From JACVRW01 sp963803245 (lineage in GTDB: Bacteria; Actinomycetota; Thermoleophilia; Solirubrobacterales; Thermoleophilaceae): 64,000 nucleotides of DNA. Both the position numbers and the translations under genes were made by a program. The stretch lies in assembly GCA_963803245.1 (NCBI GenBank), contig CAWDLI010000017.1, forward strand, positions 1 through 64,000, read 5' to 3'. Below, in pieces: positions 62,901 through 64,000 of this stretch; within the stretch, counting starts at the first letter, position 1, and every line of letters begins with the position of its first letter. Under the pieces are notes generated by a model. It was not told the origin of the DNA. It did no database searches and saw only the letters and a list, made by a program, of their open reading frames with translations.

Positions 62901-64000
62901 CTAACCGCGCTCGACAAGAGGCCGGAAGAGGCCGTCCTCGAGGCGGTAGAGCGTCAGCGGCGGGCCCGTGACGTCGCCGGAGCGGTTGATTTCGTAGGTC
63001 CCCACGACCGAGCGACGCGACCGCGGGCGCAGGGCCGCCCGCACCACGGCCGGGCGCCGGCTGCCCCCCTCGGCCACGGCGTCGAGCACGAGCCGCGCCG
63101 CCTCGTAGCCGTAGAGCGCCTCCGTGCGCGCGACGCTCGCCCCGGAGACGCGTTGCACGGCCTTCAGCACGTGCCGCGCCCCACGGCCATAGCTTGCCGC
63201 GGGTCGCAGCGAGCTGTACGCCTGCACGCGCGCCGGCGCGGCACCGAAGCGCAGAGGAGCGCGGTCGATCACGCCGCTCCCCACGAACACCGGCGTCTCG
63301 GGGAGCGCGGTCGCGAGCTCGGCGAGAAGGCGCTCGGCCGGGCGGTCTCCAAGGCCGGCGTAGACGATCGCGTCGGGACGCTCCGCCACCACCTGCTCCA
63401 CACGCGCGCGCGGCGCCGTGGGGTCATCCGTCAGGTTGTCGATCGGCAGCAGCGTGTGCCCGGCGCGGCGCAGCCGCTCGGCCAGCTGGCTGACCAGCTC
63501 CTCCGCATAGACGCCCTCACCGGCCACGAGCGCCACGCGCTTGGCCCCGAGCGCGCCGATGCGGCCCGTGAGCAGCTCCACCTCGCGCAGGTCGTTCGGC
63601 GTGAGGCGCAGGAAGGTGCGTTTTCCGGTCGGGTAGTAGCGCTCCGGGGCGCCGCGGCCCGCGCTGCCCGGCGGCGCCCGGGTCAGGCTCGTCAGCGAGT
63701 CGAACGGGGACACCTGGAGGAGTCCGGCGTCGTTGGTCACCGGCACCGAGATGGCCGACCCTCCGAGCCCGAGCTCGCCGATGTAGGCGACGGCACTCGG
63801 GTCGTCGGTGGCGCGCTCGGCGTTCGCCTGCACCTGGCCCGGATCCCAGGGCTCGCCCGCCGCTCTGGTCGAGTCGAGGCGCACCAGGCGCACCGTGTGC
63901 GGGCCCGCCTTGCCGTGCGCCCGCTGGAACGCCAGCCGCGCCCCCGCCTCGACGGCGGCGGCCTCGTCGGCCGACAGCCCGCGCCCCGGCAGGCTCAGGT
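62901..64000 (-). CDS. Leu/Ile/Val-binding-type substrate-binding protein, N-terminus beyond window
   Basis: 366 codons visible, open to the right edge (63893 has an in-frame GTG, but the family sequence continues beyond it: GRGLSADEAAAVEAGARLAF). Type I binding fold: VAYIGELGLGGSAISVPVTN, DAGLLQVSPFDSLTSLTRAP, GAKRVALVAGEGVYAEELVS, PVFVGSGVIDRAPLRFG, and a final VGTYEINRSGDVTGPPLTLY. Only distantly similar to the SBP at 61513, so probably a different ligand or a sensor role. It lies upstream in the same direction but the liv promoter separates them. Confidence 0.85.
   Translation of the reverse strand, partial: LSLPGRGLSADEAAAVEAGARLAFQRAHGKAGPHTVRLVRLDSTRAAGEPWDPGQVQANAERATDDPSAVAYIGELGLGGSAISVPVTNDAGLLQVSPFDSLTSLTRAPPGSAGRGAPERYYPTGKRTFLRLTPNDLREVELLTGRIGALGAKRVALVAGEGVYAEELVSQLAERLRRAGHTLLPIDNLTDDPTAPRARVEQVVAERPDAIVYAGLGDRPAERLLAELATALPETPVFVGSGVIDRAPLRFGAAPARVQAYSSLRPAASYGRGARHVLKAVQRVSGASVARTEALYGYEAARLVLDAVAEGGSRRPAVVRAALRPRSRRSVVGTYEINRSGDVTGPPLTLYRLEDGLFRPLVERG

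Overview
The window is chromosomal DNA of a very GC-rich actinobacterium-like organism. Secreted proteins built on [ST]G-x-D-[IV] decapeptide repeats with an LALG-type signal peptide, a trkA-trkA-APC/USP potassium locus, a MerR-DICT/ECF pair, GTG/TTG starts and many promoters that lie against the start codon together suggest Thermoleophilia (Solirubrobacterales type). That placement is inference from gene style; no rRNA or complete marker set is present. Most of the window is dense housekeeping DNA with many 4-nt stop/start overlaps.

Layout. 1-3.3 kb: the cut-off, frameshifted end of a peptide-type ABC substrate-binding lipoprotein, then a 2-kb segment between a truncated 5' half of a tRNA(CAT) gene and the intact gene. 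This looks like a decayed integrated element or a segmental duplication. 3.3-7.2 kb: two repeat-rich secreted proteins with matching promoters/leaders, separated by a cupin, an MDR reductase and a broken SnoaL-like gene. 7.2-11.4 kb: SRPBCC protein, heterodimeric ABC exporter, tRNA-Gln. 11.4-15 kb: DUF2236 oxygenase, divergent ECF sigma and MerR-DICT genes, FAD reductase. 15-20.4 kb: two TrkA proteins and two APC/universal-stress permeases (probable K+ homeostasis). 20.5-27.5 kb: H+-pyrophosphatase, MTA phosphorylase, DUF1844, GCS2 ligase, Rex, glutaredoxin, Na+/H+ antiporter.

27.5-34.3 kb: the t6A set tsaE-tsaB-rimI-tsaD with a type-4 uracil-DNA glycosylase; divergent to it DUF2520-panC-panB-yjbQ and a third repeat protein. 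34.3-43.1 kb: acetyltransferase, uvrA with two LexA-type boxes upstream, a DivIVA-like protein, a secreted copper-protein fusion, uvrB, and an orphan AbiEi/DUF559 protein. 43.2-49.2 kb: ABC-F, lytic transglycosylase, coaE, rpsA, FAD reductase. 49.1-56.5 kb: XRE-cupin regulator divergent from a thioredoxin-reductase-like enzyme, YdcZ transporter, polA, ACT-malic enzyme, TIGR01777 epimerase. 56.4-64 kb: a leftward liv operon (SBP, LivH, LivM, LivG, LivF and three small coupled genes) preceded by a second, partial SBP gene.

Two window-wide traits stand out. At least thirteen genes have a TANNNT -10 hexamer ending only 6-11 nt before the start codon, without a Shine-Dalgarno sequence, so leaderless or near-leaderless transcription looks common. 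Three genes appear to start with CTG. No clear new defence or biosynthetic system was found. The best candidates for something undescribed are the tRNA-flanked segment, the paired repeat-protein loci with their shared leader, and the copper monooxygenase-like/cupredoxin fusion.
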